From the NCBI GenBank assembly GCA_036269915.1, contig DATBDM010000089.1, forward strand, positions 1 to 23,699: DNA of 23,699 bases, given 5' to 3'. The notes under the pieces were generated by a model. It saw nothing but the letters and a program-made list of their open reading frames with translations, was not told where the DNA came from and made no database searches. Every line of letters begins with the position of its first letter. Position 1 is the stretch's first letter. Source of the DNA: DATBDM01 sp036269915 (GTDB taxonomy: Bacteria; Actinomycetota; Thermoleophilia; Solirubrobacterales; Solirubrobacteraceae). This document shows positions 14,912 to 23,153 of this stretch, in pieces. The position numbers were made by a program, and so were the translations under genes.

Positions 14912-15793
14912 CTACTTCGCCGCGAAGAAGTCGGCGAGCAGCTGCGTGACGCGCTCGGCCTCGTCGTGGTGGACCCAGTGCGAGGCGTCGGGCAGGCGCT
15001 CGACGCGGTCGAGGTTGGGCACGTCCTCGTGATGCGGCTCGGCGAGGTCGGGACCCAGGAAGCGATCGCGTTCGCCCCAGATGACCAGGGTGGGCGCCGT
15101 GATGGGACGGATCTCGCCTGACGAGTGCCGCACCGCGAAGCGGTAGTAGTTGATCATCGCCGTCGCCGCCCCGGGCTGCGCCCACGCCTCGATGTAGCGC
15201 TGGATCTCCTCGGGCGTGTACGGGGGCTGCGCGTCGCGCAGGAAGTCCTGGAAGAACTCCCAGTCCTTGGCCCGCACATGGCGCTCGGGCAGATCCGGGA
15301 GCTGGAAGTAGAAGAAGTACCAGGAGCGCCGCAACTGGCTGGGGTGGCGCAGCCCCTCGTTGAGCTTGCGCGGATGCGCCGCATCGAGGATGGCCAGCCG
15401 GTCGACGACCTCGGGGTGGTTCATCGCGAGCGTCCAGGCGGCGGTGCCGCCCCAGTCATGGCCGGCCACGAGCGCGGACTCGGCGCCACGCTCCTGGATG
15501 AGACCGCGGACGTCGGCGGCCAGCTTGTCGGCGCCGTAGGCGCCGACGCCATCCGGCTTGGACGACAGGTTGTACCCCCGCAGATCGGGCGCCACGACGC
15601 GAAAGCCCGCCGCGGCCAGGGGCGCGATCTGCAGCCGCCACCCGTACCAGAACTCCGGGAAGCCGTGGAGCAGGACGACGAGCGGACCCTCACCGGCCTC
15701 GACGTAGTGCAGCCGCACGTCGCCGACCTCGGCGTAGCCGTCGCGCAACTCGACCTCGGGAGATGTGTGCAGGCCGTGGGGCGAAGTGCTCAT
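14912..15793 (-). CDS. Alpha/beta hydrolase, epoxide hydrolase-like
   Basis: 293 residues with a clear alpha/beta hydrolase layout: HGFPEFWYGW at 43-52 (oxyanion hole and lid approach), APDLRGYNLSSKP at 68-80, GHDWGG at 111-116 with nucleophile D113, the acid in GERDRF (D243), and DASHWVHHDE with H272. Tyrosines at 159, 162, 216 and 217 in the cap could include the two epoxide-activating tyrosines. An Asp nucleophile excludes serine esterases; epoxide hydrolase is favoured, haloacetate dehalogenase is the alternative. The start has GAGAGGAG about five bases upstream. The gene lies 87 bases downstream of the LAL regulator on the same strand and 13 bases upstream of the second epoxide hydrolase. 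Confidence 0.92.
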   Translation of the reverse strand: MSTSPHGLHTSPEVELRDGYAEVGDVRLHYVEAGEGPLVVLLHGFPEFWYGWRLQIAPLAAAGFRVVAPDLRGYNLSSKPDGVGAYGADKLAADVRGLIQERGAESALVAGHDWGGTAAWTLAMNHPEVVDRLAILDAAHPRKLNEGLRHPSQLRRSWYFFYFQLPDLPERHVRAKDWEFFQDFLRDAQPPYTPEEIQRYIEAWAQPGAATAMINYYRFAVRHSSGEIRPITAPTLVIWGERDRFLGPDLAEPHHEDVPNLDRVERLPDASHWVHHDEAERVTQLLADFFAAK

Positions 15794-15880
15794 GACGCTC
15801 CTCTCAGACGAATCCGCCGAGCGTCGCGTGGTCCGGCGGGCATCGCGCCCGGGAGACCCACTGGCATTTCTCGGTCTGGT

Positions 15881-18631
15881 CTAGGCGCGCGCGAGGCGCC
15901 GGTCGCTGTCGGCGTCAGCCGCGCGCAGCTCCCGCCGCGAGCTGATGCCGAGCTTGCTGAACACGTTGCGCAGGTGCCATTCGACGGTGCGCGGGCTGAG
16001 GAAGAGCTGCGAGCCGATCTCCGGGTTGGAGAGCCCCGACCCGGCGAGGCCGGCGATCTGCTCCTCCTGGGGGGTGAGCTTGTCGCGGTGCTCGTCGCTG
16101 CGCTTGCGCACCCGCTCGCCGGTGGCCATCAGCTCGCGGCGCGCGCGCTCGGCGAACGCGTCCATGCCGATGGCGACGAGCCCGTCGTGGGCCGCGCGCA
16201 GCTGGCGGCGCGCGTCGCCACGCCGGCCCTCGCGGCGCAGCCACTCCCCGTAGAGCAGCCGGGAACGGGCGACCTCCGGGCGCAGCGGAGTCCGGCTCAG
16301 GCGCACGATCGCCTCGCGGTGCAGCTCGTCGGCGGCCGCGCCCTCGCCGAGCAGCGCGCGGCAGCGCGCCCCGATGCCGCGCGCGAAGTCGGTGTCGAAC
16401 GGCCGGGTCGCCACAGTGAGCCGCTCGAGCGCGTCGTGTGCGAGCGTGCGCTCCCCCGTCCGCACGGCTGCCTCGATCAGCTCGGGCAGCGCCCACGTGG
16501 AATGCCACCGGTCGAAGCTCGCCGCGGCGGCCAGTCGCGCCGAGGAGATCGCGCCCTCGTAGCGGCCGAGGCCGTTGTAGAGGACCGACGCCGCCAGATG
16601 CGCGCACGGCGCGGGTTCAGCCATGTGCGTCATGGCGGCCGACACCTCGGCTTCCCGACCCTGCAGCGCGCGCAGGCGCAACAGCGTGTAGGGGGCGAAG
16701 CGGCTTCCGGTCGCCGCCGCGGCGCCGTCGGTCTCCGCGAGCAGGGATGCGGCGCCCGCCAGGTCGCCCGACCAGGCATGCGCGGTGGCCTCCTGGGCCA
16801 GGTAGAGCGGCAGTTGCGCCAGCGCGCCGGCGTCGCGCACCAGCCGAGCCTGCCGGGCCGAGATCGCCTGCAGGCCCGCGAAGTCCCAGACCGCGGTGTA
16901 CGCGGGCGTGGCCATCCACCCCCACCGCAGGACGTCGTCGACCGGGATGCTCGTCAGCATCTTCCCCGCGCGCTCGAGGGTCGCGGCGGCGGCAGCGTGC
17001 CCGTCCGTGGTCAGCCGGGCGAGGCCGTCGAGCAGCAGGTCGAGCGGACCCGGATCGCCGACCGGCGGAGGGAGGGCCTGGGCGGCTCGACACACGTCCA
17101 GGAAGACCTCCGTCCCCCGGGTCGGCCCGGCCGCCACCCATGCGGCGCCCCACGCGGCGAGGTAGGCCTCGCGCGCGAGACCCAGATCGACGGCTTCGAG
17201 CCGGCGCGCGGCCTTCAGCAGCAGCTGCGCAGCGTCGCCGGATACGCCCGAGGCGAACGCGACCTTCCCGCGCACCAACTCGGCCTGGGCGCGCCGGAGC
17301 TCGTCGAGCGGCTCCTGGCCGGCCGTGGCGAGCAGCCCGAGCGCCGCGTCGAACGCGCCCGCCTGGAAGCTCGCCTGCGCGGCGTCGAGCGCGCGCTGCG
17401 CGCGGCGCGCGGGATCCACGGTCAGCGCGACGGCGCGTTGCAGGAACGCCGCCGCGGCGGCCATCCCGCCCCGCGACTGCGCCCGGCCCGCCGAATGCTC
17501 CAACTCGGCCGCGACCTCCTCCCCCGGCCCCGGGGTGGCGCGAGCGAGGTGCCAGGCGCGCCGATCCGGGTCCGACTCGGCGTCCGTCGCCTCGGCGAGG
17601 ACGCGATGCACCCGGTGGCGCTCGTCGGAGGACGACGAGCGGTACGCCGCGGAGCGGACGAGCGGATGCGCGAACTCGACGCGCCGGCCGATCCTGAGCA
17701 GCCGGGCGTCGACTGCGGCGCCCGCCGCGGCCATGTCGACGCCGAGGCTCTCGACGGCGCGGTGCAGCAACACGGGATCGCCGAGCGGCTCGGCGGCCGC
17801 GGCCAGCACGAGCAGCCGCGTCTCGTCCGGAAGGCGCGCGATGCGCTGCGCGTAGCTGCGCTCGATCCGGCCGGGGACCGGCTGGCTGTTGGGGACGCCG
17901 AACCCTCCGGCGAGGTCCGCCGGGTTGTGCGTGCGGGGCAGCTCGAGGAGCGCGAGCGGGTTGCCATGGCTCTCGGCGACGATCTGGTCGCAGACCGCGA
18001 CGTCGAGCACGCCCTGGACGCTGGAGAGCAGCAGCGCCCGGGCATCGCGGTCCGCGAGTCCGCGGACGGCAAGCTCCGGGAGCCCCGCGAGGACGTGGTC
18101 GCCGACGCCGGTGGGGGCGGCGCACACGATCGCGACGCGCGACGCGAGGAGCCGGCGGGCGACGAACGCCAGGATCTGCGCGGAGGTCTGGTCGAGCCAG
18201 TGCACGTCGTCGACGATGCAGACCAACGGCTGCTGCTCGGCGACCTCCCCGAACAGCGTCAGCGTCGCGAGCCCGACCAGGAAGCGATCCGGCGCGGGAC
18301 CGGGGGTCAGCCCGAACACCGTCGCGAGGGCGTCGCGCTGCGGGACGGGCAGGTGATCGAGGTGATCCAGCAGCGGAGCGCACAGCTGATGCAGGCCGCT
18401 GAAAGCCAGCTCCACCTCGGACTCGACGCCGTCGGCGCGGGCGACGTGCTCGTCCCCGGCGCGCGCCGCCAGGTAGCCGAGCAGCGCGCTCTTGCCCACG
18501 CCGGCCTCGCCGCGCAGGATCATGACCCGGCTCCGGCCCGCGGACGCATCCGCGAGGAGCGAATCGAGTGCCTCGCACTCGGCGTGACGTCCGAGGAGTC
18601 TGTGACCGGTTGGACCGGCCTGAGCGGCCAA
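15881..18631 (-). CDS. LuxR-family ATP-dependent transcriptional regulator (LAL type)
   Basis: 916 residues. Walker A GEAGVGKSAL at 41-50 and Walker B LVCIVDDVHWLD at 136-147 define an N-terminal STAND/AAA-type ATPase. The long Ala/Leu-rich middle (about 330-850) looks like TPR-type helical repeats that sense a ligand or partner. The C-terminal LuxR helix-turn-helix runs from LTPQEEQIAGLAGSG (852) through LSNPEIGSQLFLSPRTVEWH to about 905. I chose the TTG at 18631 because a perfect AGGAGG sits five bases upstream; the frame is open much further but would overlap the divergent SDR. Order and strand suggest it controls the two epoxide hydrolases 3' of it, the SDR, or both. The inducer is unknown. 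Confidence 0.92.
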   Translation of the reverse strand: MAAQAGPTGHRLLGRHAECEALDSLLADASAGRSRVMILRGEAGVGKSALLGYLAARAGDEHVARADGVESEVELAFSGLHQLCAPLLDHLDHLPVPQRDALATVFGLTPGPAPDRFLVGLATLTLFGEVAEQQPLVCIVDDVHWLDQTSAQILAFVARRLLASRVAIVCAAPTGVGDHVLAGLPELAVRGLADRDARALLLSSVQGVLDVAVCDQIVAESHGNPLALLELPRTHNPADLAGGFGVPNSQPVPGRIERSYAQRIARLPDETRLLVLAAAAEPLGDPVLLHRAVESLGVDMAAAGAAVDARLLRIGRRVEFAHPLVRSAAYRSSSSDERHRVHRVLAEATDAESDPDRRAWHLARATPGPGEEVAAELEHSAGRAQSRGGMAAAAAFLQRAVALTVDPARRAQRALDAAQASFQAGAFDAALGLLATAGQEPLDELRRAQAELVRGKVAFASGVSGDAAQLLLKAARRLEAVDLGLAREAYLAAWGAAWVAAGPTRGTEVFLDVCRAAQALPPPVGDPGPLDLLLDGLARLTTDGHAAAAATLERAGKMLTSIPVDDVLRWGWMATPAYTAVWDFAGLQAISARQARLVRDAGALAQLPLYLAQEATAHAWSGDLAGAASLLAETDGAAAATGSRFAPYTLLRLRALQGREAEVSAAMTHMAEPAPCAHLAASVLYNGLGRYEGAISSARLAAAASFDRWHSTWALPELIEAAVRTGERTLAHDALERLTVATRPFDTDFARGIGARCRALLGEGAAADELHREAIVRLSRTPLRPEVARSRLLYGEWLRREGRRGDARRQLRAAHDGLVAIGMDAFAERARRELMATGERVRKRSDEHRDKLTPQEEQIAGLAGSGLSNPEIGSQLFLSPRTVEWHLRNVFSKLGISSRRELRAADADSDRRLARA

Positions 18632-18636
18632 TGCCA

Positions 18637-18642
18637 CCTCCT
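18637..18642 (-). promoter_or_regulatory. Ribosome-binding site that fixes the LAL regulator start
   Basis: A perfect AGGAGG on the minus strand, five bases before the TTG at 18631. It makes the TTG the best start; the GTG at 18637 overlaps the site itself and is less likely. Confidence 0.7.
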
Positions 18643-18677
18643 GGAGCTCTCGCGGCGATCGTACACCCGGCCGCGCT

Positions 18678-18706
18678 CCAGGGGACCGACCAGGGGGTTC
18701 CCCTGG
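18678..18706. promoter_or_regulatory. Candidate operator with three CCAGGGG half-sites
   Basis: CCAGGGG occurs at 18678-18684 and 18690-18696 as direct repeats 12 bases apart. CCCCTGG at 18700-18706 makes a perfect 7-base inverted pair with the second copy around a GTT loop. The cluster lies in the roughly 110-base divergent promoter between the LAL regulator and the SDR, where an autoregulatory or SDR-controlling site would be expected. A hairpin in a leader transcript is an alternative reading. Binding is inferred from position and symmetry only. Confidence 0.4.
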
Positions 18707-18742
18707 GGCGACGGATCGTGCCGGGCGCGACCGTCTGGGGCG

Positions 18743-19474
18743 ATGAACGGCGGATCGCGACTCCTGGGCCAGACCGTCCTCGTCATCGGCGGCAGCGCGG
18801 GAATCGGGCTCGAGACGGCCCGCCATGCCCGGTCGGAGGGCGCCGATGTGATCATCGCGGCACGCGACCCGGACCGCCTGCACGAGGCCGGCCGCGAGCT
18901 CGGCGCCGGCATCGCGGCCTTGGACGCCACCGACTTCGGCCGCCTCGCGCGGTTCTTCGCCGAGCTGCCCGAGCCGGTCGACCATGTGCTGGTCACCGGT
19001 CCCGGTCCCTACTACGCGCCGCTGGCGCAGTTCGACGTCGACGCGGGCCGCCGCGACGTCGACGCGCATCTCTTCCTGGCGCTCGAGGTCGCCCGCAACG
19101 CGGTCGGCAAGGTCCGGCCGCCCGGCACGCTGCTGTTCATGGGCGGGACCGGCGGTCGCCGCACGGCGCCGGGCCTCTCGCTCATCTCGGCACTCACCGC
19201 CGCGATGCCCGCCCTGACGAAGAACCTCGCGCTCGAGCTCGCGCCGATCCGGGTGAACCTGATCGCCGCGGGGTTCGTCGACACGCCGCTCTCGGCCTCG
19301 CTGCTCGGCGACCAGCTCGACGCCCGTCGCGAGCAGCTGCGCACGACGCTGCCGATCCGCCGCGTCGTCGGACCCGAGGACATCGCCGAGCTGGCCGTGC
19401 ACCTCATGACCACCACGGCGGTCACGGGCGCGACCTTCGACATCGACGGGGGCCAGCAGCTCGTCGAGGGGTGA
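18743..19474 (+). CDS. Atypical short-chain dehydrogenase/reductase-fold protein
   Basis: 243 residues from the ATG at 18743. The Rossmann start TVLVIGGSAGIGLETARHA at 11-29 matches the SDR cofactor turn (GGSAGIG), and the basic AARDPDR at 39-45 after strand 2 suggests NADP(H). The C-terminal half has RVNLIAAGFVDTPL and the closing VTGATFDIDGGQQLV typical of classical SDRs. However, the active-site region reads LLFMGGTGGRR and GLSLISALTAAMPALTKNLALEL, so the usual Ser and the Tyr-x-x-x-Lys are absent. It may bind cofactor without standard dehydrogenase chemistry. It is divergent from the LAL regulator across a promoter with repeated CCAGGGG sites. Confidence 0.9.
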   Translation: MNGGSRLLGQTVLVIGGSAGIGLETARHARSEGADVIIAARDPDRLHEAGRELGAGIAALDATDFGRLARFFAELPEPVDHVLVTGPGPYYAPLAQFDVDAGRRDVDAHLFLALEVARNAVGKVRPPGTLLFMGGTGGRRTAPGLSLISALTAAMPALTKNLALELAPIRVNLIAAGFVDTPLSASLLGDQLDARREQLRTTLPIRRVVGPEDIAELAVHLMTTTAVTGATFDIDGGQQLVEG

Positions 19475-19611
19475 TCGGGATCTTTCGGCCGGCAACGACA
19501 CCCGCGAGACGTTCGACGCACGTCGGCCATCACTCGCGCGTCTTGCCCGCGCCACCGGGCGGCCTCACGGTTGCACACGAGCACGTCGAACCTCACGCCG
19601 AAGGAGCCGAG

Positions 19612-20511
19612 ATGCAGACCACGTCCGATCAGATCGAGAGCGAGGTCCGCGCCGCGCTCGCCGACGATCCGCGCGTCCCGTACGCCGACGAGATCGCCGT
19701 CGAGGTCCACGGCGACGGCGTCGCGGTGCTCCGCGGCACGGTCGGCAGCTTCGCCCAGGAGCGGGCGGCGGTCGCCGACGCCAAGCGGACGCGCGGGGTC
19801 GCCGACCTCTTCGACGAGCTGCAGGTCCGCGTGCTCGACCGCGACCGCCGCGAGGACGCCGAGATCCGCGGCACCGCGCTGCAACGGCTCATGGCCGACC
19901 CCGAGCTCGAACCCGACCACGTCGAGATCGCGGTCGGCGACGGCTGGATCACCCTCACCGGCGACGTCGGGCACCAGTACCAGAGCGACAGGGCGTTCGA
20001 GCTCGTCGCCGGACTCACCGGCGTGACCGGCGTGACGAACGAGATCAAGGTCGTCGAGCACACGAGGATCCCGATGTCCGATCAGTCGCGCGAGCAGGCC
20101 GTGATGGCCGCGCTCGCCGACAACGCCGTCGTCCGTCCCGACGAGATCGCCGTCCGGGCGACCGGCGAGTACGTCACCCTGCGCGGCACCGTCGGCAGCC
20201 TCGTCCAGCGCGAGGAGGCGGTGCACACCGCGGGCAACGTCCCCGGCGTGCTCGGCGTGAAGGACGAGCTGCGGGTCCGCCCGCTCGGCTATCACCGCCA
20301 CGTGGACGCCGACACCGAGGCGGCGGTGCTGGCCGCGCTGATCGACGACGACGAGGTGCCGTCGGCGGGGATCGACGTCGACGTCGACGGCGACGCGGCG
20401 ACGCTGCGCGGCGAGGTGGAGGAGCCGGGCCAGCGCGAGCGGGCCGAACGAGTCGCGCGCGGCGTCGGCGGCGTCGCGCACGTGGACAACGAGCTGCGCG
20501 TGCGCGCGTGA
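19612..20511 (+). CDS. Protein with four BON domains
   Basis: 299 residues from the ATG at 19612, with AAGGAG five bases upstream. Four BON domains follow each other at about 6-74, 83-148, 158-223 and 233-298. Each ends with the Gly-Val-x-x-Val-x-(N/D)-(E/D)-(L/I) strand (for example GVTGVTNEIKV at 137-147) and contains a central V.L.G.V strand (RGTVGS twice, TGDVG, RGEVE). BON domains bind phospholipids or partner proteins. There is no signal peptide or lipobox, unlike OsmY-type periplasmic proteins, so a cytosolic or membrane-surface role is likelier. Transcription could start in the 137 bases after the SDR gene. Exact function unknown. Confidence 0.92.
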   Translation: MQTTSDQIESEVRAALADDPRVPYADEIAVEVHGDGVAVLRGTVGSFAQERAAVADAKRTRGVADLFDELQVRVLDRDRREDAEIRGTALQRLMADPELEPDHVEIAVGDGWITLTGDVGHQYQSDRAFELVAGLTGVTGVTNEIKVVEHTRIPMSDQSREQAVMAALADNAVVRPDEIAVRATGEYVTLRGTVGSLVQREEAVHTAGNVPGVLGVKDELRVRPLGYHRHVDADTEAAVLAALIDDDEVPSAGIDVDVDGDAATLRGEVEEPGQRERAERVARGVGGVAHVDNELRVRA

Positions 20512-20532
20512 ACCCCGACTCCCTCACCGGCG

Positions 20533-21252
20533 CTACGGGCGGACGTCCCTCAGGAGGTCATGCTCGAGCCGCGACGGAAGCCGTCGGCTCGTGTAGCGCG
20601 CGGTCGCCCATGCGGCGAGGAACAGCCCGCCGATGCCGGCGCCCAGGAAGCCGTCGGCCAGGTCCGTGATCGTGTCGGTCTCGCCGATGAAGAGGTGCTG
20701 ACCGAACCAGTTGTCGACCACCCATTCGTAGATCTCGTAGAAGCTCGCCGCGGTGACCCCGAGGCAGGCGGTGATGAGCGCCATGCCGAGCACCTCCGAG
20801 CCCGAGCCGACCCGGTCCGCGGGATCGGGCACCACGTCCATCCGCGAGAACGCGATGTACAGGATCGGGGCGAGGCTCATCGGCAGGGTGATGTGGACGC
20901 TGTTGTCGTACCACCAGAACTCGCTGAAGAGGTGCAGCGCGTTCCCCCATCCCTGGAAGAACATGGCGGCGGCGAAGACCCAGTCGACGGCACGCGGGAC
21001 GTCGATCGCCCGCACCGCGAACACCGCCAGACCGGGGAGCAAGAGCCGCACCGCCGCATCCCAGTCGCCCTGGACCGCGAAGATCGTTGCGCCGATCGGG
21101 AAGCTCAGCCGGAACAGGTCGAGCGGATCCCGGAGCACGGGGTGCCAATCGCTGAGGAAGACCTGCGCGAGCGCTCGCTTGATGCCCGTGCGAGCGGGCG
21201 CCTCCTGCGCCTCGTGCCGTGGGACCGACCCCGGACTGGCTTCAGAGCTCAC
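20533..21252 (-). CDS. Integral membrane protein, YjdF/DUF2238-like
   Basis: About 239 residues from the GTG at 21252; the TTG just before it is possible. Neither start has a clear ribosome-binding site. Several hydrophobic segments are visible (51-63, 70-84, 91-110, 121-137, 153-172, 202-219). Conserved-looking polar motifs within them are QGWGNALHLF at 101-110, FWWYDNSVHITLPM at 113-126, ASFYEIYEW at 170-178 and DTITDLADGFLG at 194-205, all counted from the TTG. The His, Tyr, Glu and Asp pattern matches the DUF2238 membrane family (YjdF of E. coli), whose function is not established. It is convergent with the BON gene, with 21 bases between stops. Confidence 0.75.
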   Translation of the reverse strand: MSSEASPGSVPRHEAQEAPARTGIKRALAQVFLSDWHPVLRDPLDLFRLSFPIGATIFAVQGDWDAAVRLLLPGLAVFAVRAIDVPRAVDWVFAAAMFFQGWGNALHLFSEFWWYDNSVHITLPMSLAPILYIAFSRMDVVPDPADRVGSGSEVLGMALITACLGVTAASFYEIYEWVVDNWFGQHLFIGETDTITDLADGFLGAGIGGLFLAAWATARYTSRRLPSRLEHDLLRDVRP

Positions 21253-21426
21253 CAACGCGACATACCACCGCCGCCACGGCGCCGCAAGACAGGCAGCGCC
21301 GGCGGGCGATCATGACCTGCGGCCACGCAGGAGAGGCTCCCTCCTTGGAGCACCGTAACGATCCGCCGGCCCCGTTCGGCCTACGGCTGGACCGGGCGGA
21401 AACGTCCTAGCCGCCGGCATCGGCTC

Positions 21427-22008
21427 CTACGTGGCCTCCCGGACCAGCTCGTAGGTGAGGTGGGCGAGGCCGTCGCCGACCGTCCGGCTGTCCAGGAGGC
21501 GCATGGACTTCTTGTCGCTGCTCTCGCCGAAGAGGCGCTCGCCGGCCCCGAGCACGACCGGGTAGACCATCAGCCGCACCTCGTCGACCAGGTCGTGCTC
21601 CATCAGCGTGCGCACGAGCTGACGGCTCGCGTACACGACGATCTCCCCGTCCCGCCGGAGCTTGAGCTTCGAGACCTCGCTCACGACGTCGCCCTTCAGG
21701 ACCGTCGAGTTGGTCCACGCGGGGTCCACGAGGGTCGAGGACACGACGTACTTGGGCAGGCTGTTCAGCCTGTCCGCCCACGCGCCGCCCCGCGATGACC
21801 ACCGCGTGCCGAAGTACTCGTCGCTCCGTCGTCCCAACAGCAGAGCCTCGGCGCCCAGCGCCTCGGCGAACTCGACCTCCGCCCACGCCTGGCGGTCCTG
21901 CTCCCCGATCTGGTCGAACCATCCGCCGTGCCGGAACCCCTCCTCGCCCGTCGGATCCTCGACGACTCCGTCGAGCGACACGTTCTCGCTGATCACGATC
22001 TTTCCCAC
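21427..22008 (-). CDS. Dihydrofolate reductase-fold (RibD C-terminal) family protein
   Basis: 193 residues from a GTG at 22008, with GAGGAAGA about five bases upstream. The N-terminus MGKIVISENVSLDGVVEDPT is the classic 'SLDG' start of RibD_C/DHFR-like proteins. LLLGRRSDEYF at 57-67, KYVVSSTL near 86, IVVYASRQLVRTLMEHDLVDE and LMVYPVVLGAGERLF complete the family pattern. These proteins bind NADPH and may reduce a pterin-, flavin-precursor- or other small-molecule substrate; the true reaction is rarely known. It is divergent from the ECF sigma factor with about 144 bases between starts, and this family often accompanies such sigma genes in actinobacteria. Confidence 0.9.
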   Translation of the reverse strand: MGKIVISENVSLDGVVEDPTGEEGFRHGGWFDQIGEQDRQAWAEVEFAEALGAEALLLGRRSDEYFGTRWSSRGGAWADRLNSLPKYVVSSTLVDPAWTNSTVLKGDVVSEVSKLKLRRDGEIVVYASRQLVRTLMEHDLVDEVRLMVYPVVLGAGERLFGESSDKKSMRLLDSRTVGDGLAHLTYELVREAT

Positions 22009-22152
22009 TGGGTCTTCCTCTCATCGGACGGTTTGCGTGCTGCGTTGGTTGAGGCGTCCGGTGCGACGAGAACTGAGCGGCGAATTTCGAGCCGCCCTGA
22101 CGTCATGAGTTGTGATGCGGATGAACGCAAGAGCCGGTGCGAGGATGCGCGC

Positions 22153-23151
22153 GTGACCGAGCAGAGCCTCACCCGGGCGCGCGGCGGCGACGAGGACGCG
22201 TTCCGCGAGCTGACCGACCCCTACCGGCGTGAGCTGCATCTGCACATCTACCGGATCGTCGGCTCGACCCAGGACGCCGAGGACCTCCTCCAGGAGACGC
22301 TGCTCGCCGCCTGGCGCGGCCTCGGGCGGTTCGAGGGGCGCGCGTCGGTCAGGGCCTGGCTGTACCGCATCGCCACCAACCGCTCGCTGGATGCCCTGCG
22401 CGCGAGCCGGCGCCGCCCGGAGGACCCGCGGATGAGCCAGATGCCCGAGCCGACGCGGTGGAGCGAGCCGGTCTGGCTGGAGCCCTACCCCGACGTCCTG
22501 CTCGAGGGGATCCCGGACCACGCTCCCGGGCCGGAGGCGCGCTACGAGAGCAAGGAGACGATCGCGCTGGCGTTCATCGTCGGCCTCCAGCATCTCCCAC
22601 CGCAGCAGCGCGCGGTGCTCGTGCTGCGAGACGTGCTGGGCTACCGCGCCGCCGAGGTCGCCGAGATGCTCGAGACCAGCGAGGCGTCGGTCAACAGCCT
22701 GCTGCGCCGCGCGCGTGCGGCGTTCGACGTCCGCCTGCCGGCCACCGGACGCGAGCGGGCGCCGCTGCCGAGCTCCAGGCTCGAGCGCGACGTCGTCGGG
22801 CGCTTCGCCGAGACGGTCGAGAACGGCGACATCGACGGCATGGTGGCCCTCCTGACCGACGACGCGTGGCTCACGATGCCGCCCCTCCCGCACGCGTACC
22901 AGGGACGCGATGCGATCGGCGCGTTCCTGCGCGGCGCCGAGGAGCGCCGCGGCGCGCCGATGCGACTGGCGCCCACGCGCGCCAACGCCCAGCCGGCGTT
23001 CGGCTGCTACCTCGCGGGTCCCGAGGCCGGCGTCGCGCGTGCGTTCTCGCTCCTCGTCCTCACCCTCGAGGGCGACCACGTCTCTGCCATCACGTGGTTC
23101 GCCGACAGCAGTCGCTTCGCGCAGTTCGGCCTGCCGCGGATGCTCCGGTAG
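22153..23151 (+). CDS. ECF sigma-70 factor with C-terminal SnoaL-like domain
   Basis: 332 residues from the GTG at 22153, preceded by GAGGA at seven bases; an ATG at 22105 gives 16 more residues but lacks a ribosome site. Sigma region 2 covers about 18-88 (DAEDLLQETLLAAWRGL, ASVRAWLYRIATNRSLDALR). Region 4 covers about 135-192 (LPPQQRAVLVLRDVLGYRAAEVAEML, then SEASVNSLLRRARA). Residues 210-322 form a SnoaL/NTF2-like fold (VVGRFAETVENGDIDGMVAL, YQGRDAIGAFL), as in SigG/SigJ-type ECF factors where this tail controls activity instead of a separate anti-sigma protein. No anti-sigma gene is adjacent. Its promoters are not identified here. Confidence 0.93.
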   Translation: MTEQSLTRARGGDEDAFRELTDPYRRELHLHIYRIVGSTQDAEDLLQETLLAAWRGLGRFEGRASVRAWLYRIATNRSLDALRASRRRPEDPRMSQMPEPTRWSEPVWLEPYPDVLLEGIPDHAPGPEARYESKETIALAFIVGLQHLPPQQRAVLVLRDVLGYRAAEVAEMLETSEASVNSLLRRARAAFDVRLPATGRERAPLPSSRLERDVVGRFAETVENGDIDGMVALLTDDAWLTMPPLPHAYQGRDAIGAFLRGAEERRGAPMRLAPTRANAQPAFGCYLAGPEAGVARAFSLLVLTLEGDHVSAITWFADSSRFAQFGLPRMLR

Positions 23152-23153
23152 GA

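Noticed and set aside
15125..18742. Plus-strand upstream extension of the SDR frame (total 1449 residues)
   Set aside because: Low-complexity and antisense to the LAL regulator and a hydrolase; the SDR fold begins at the ATG at 18743.
18632..19555. N-terminal extension of the LAL regulator to about 1224 residues
   Set aside because: It would lie antisense to the SDR gene and shows no protein motif; a strong AGGAGG precedes the TTG at 18631.
19012..20481. A 489-residue minus-strand frame
   Set aside because: Antisense to the SDR and BON genes; the BON repeat pattern is in the plus frame.
22021..23079. A 352-residue minus-strand frame
   Set aside because: Antisense to the sigma factor, whose region 2 and region 4 motifs are unambiguous.
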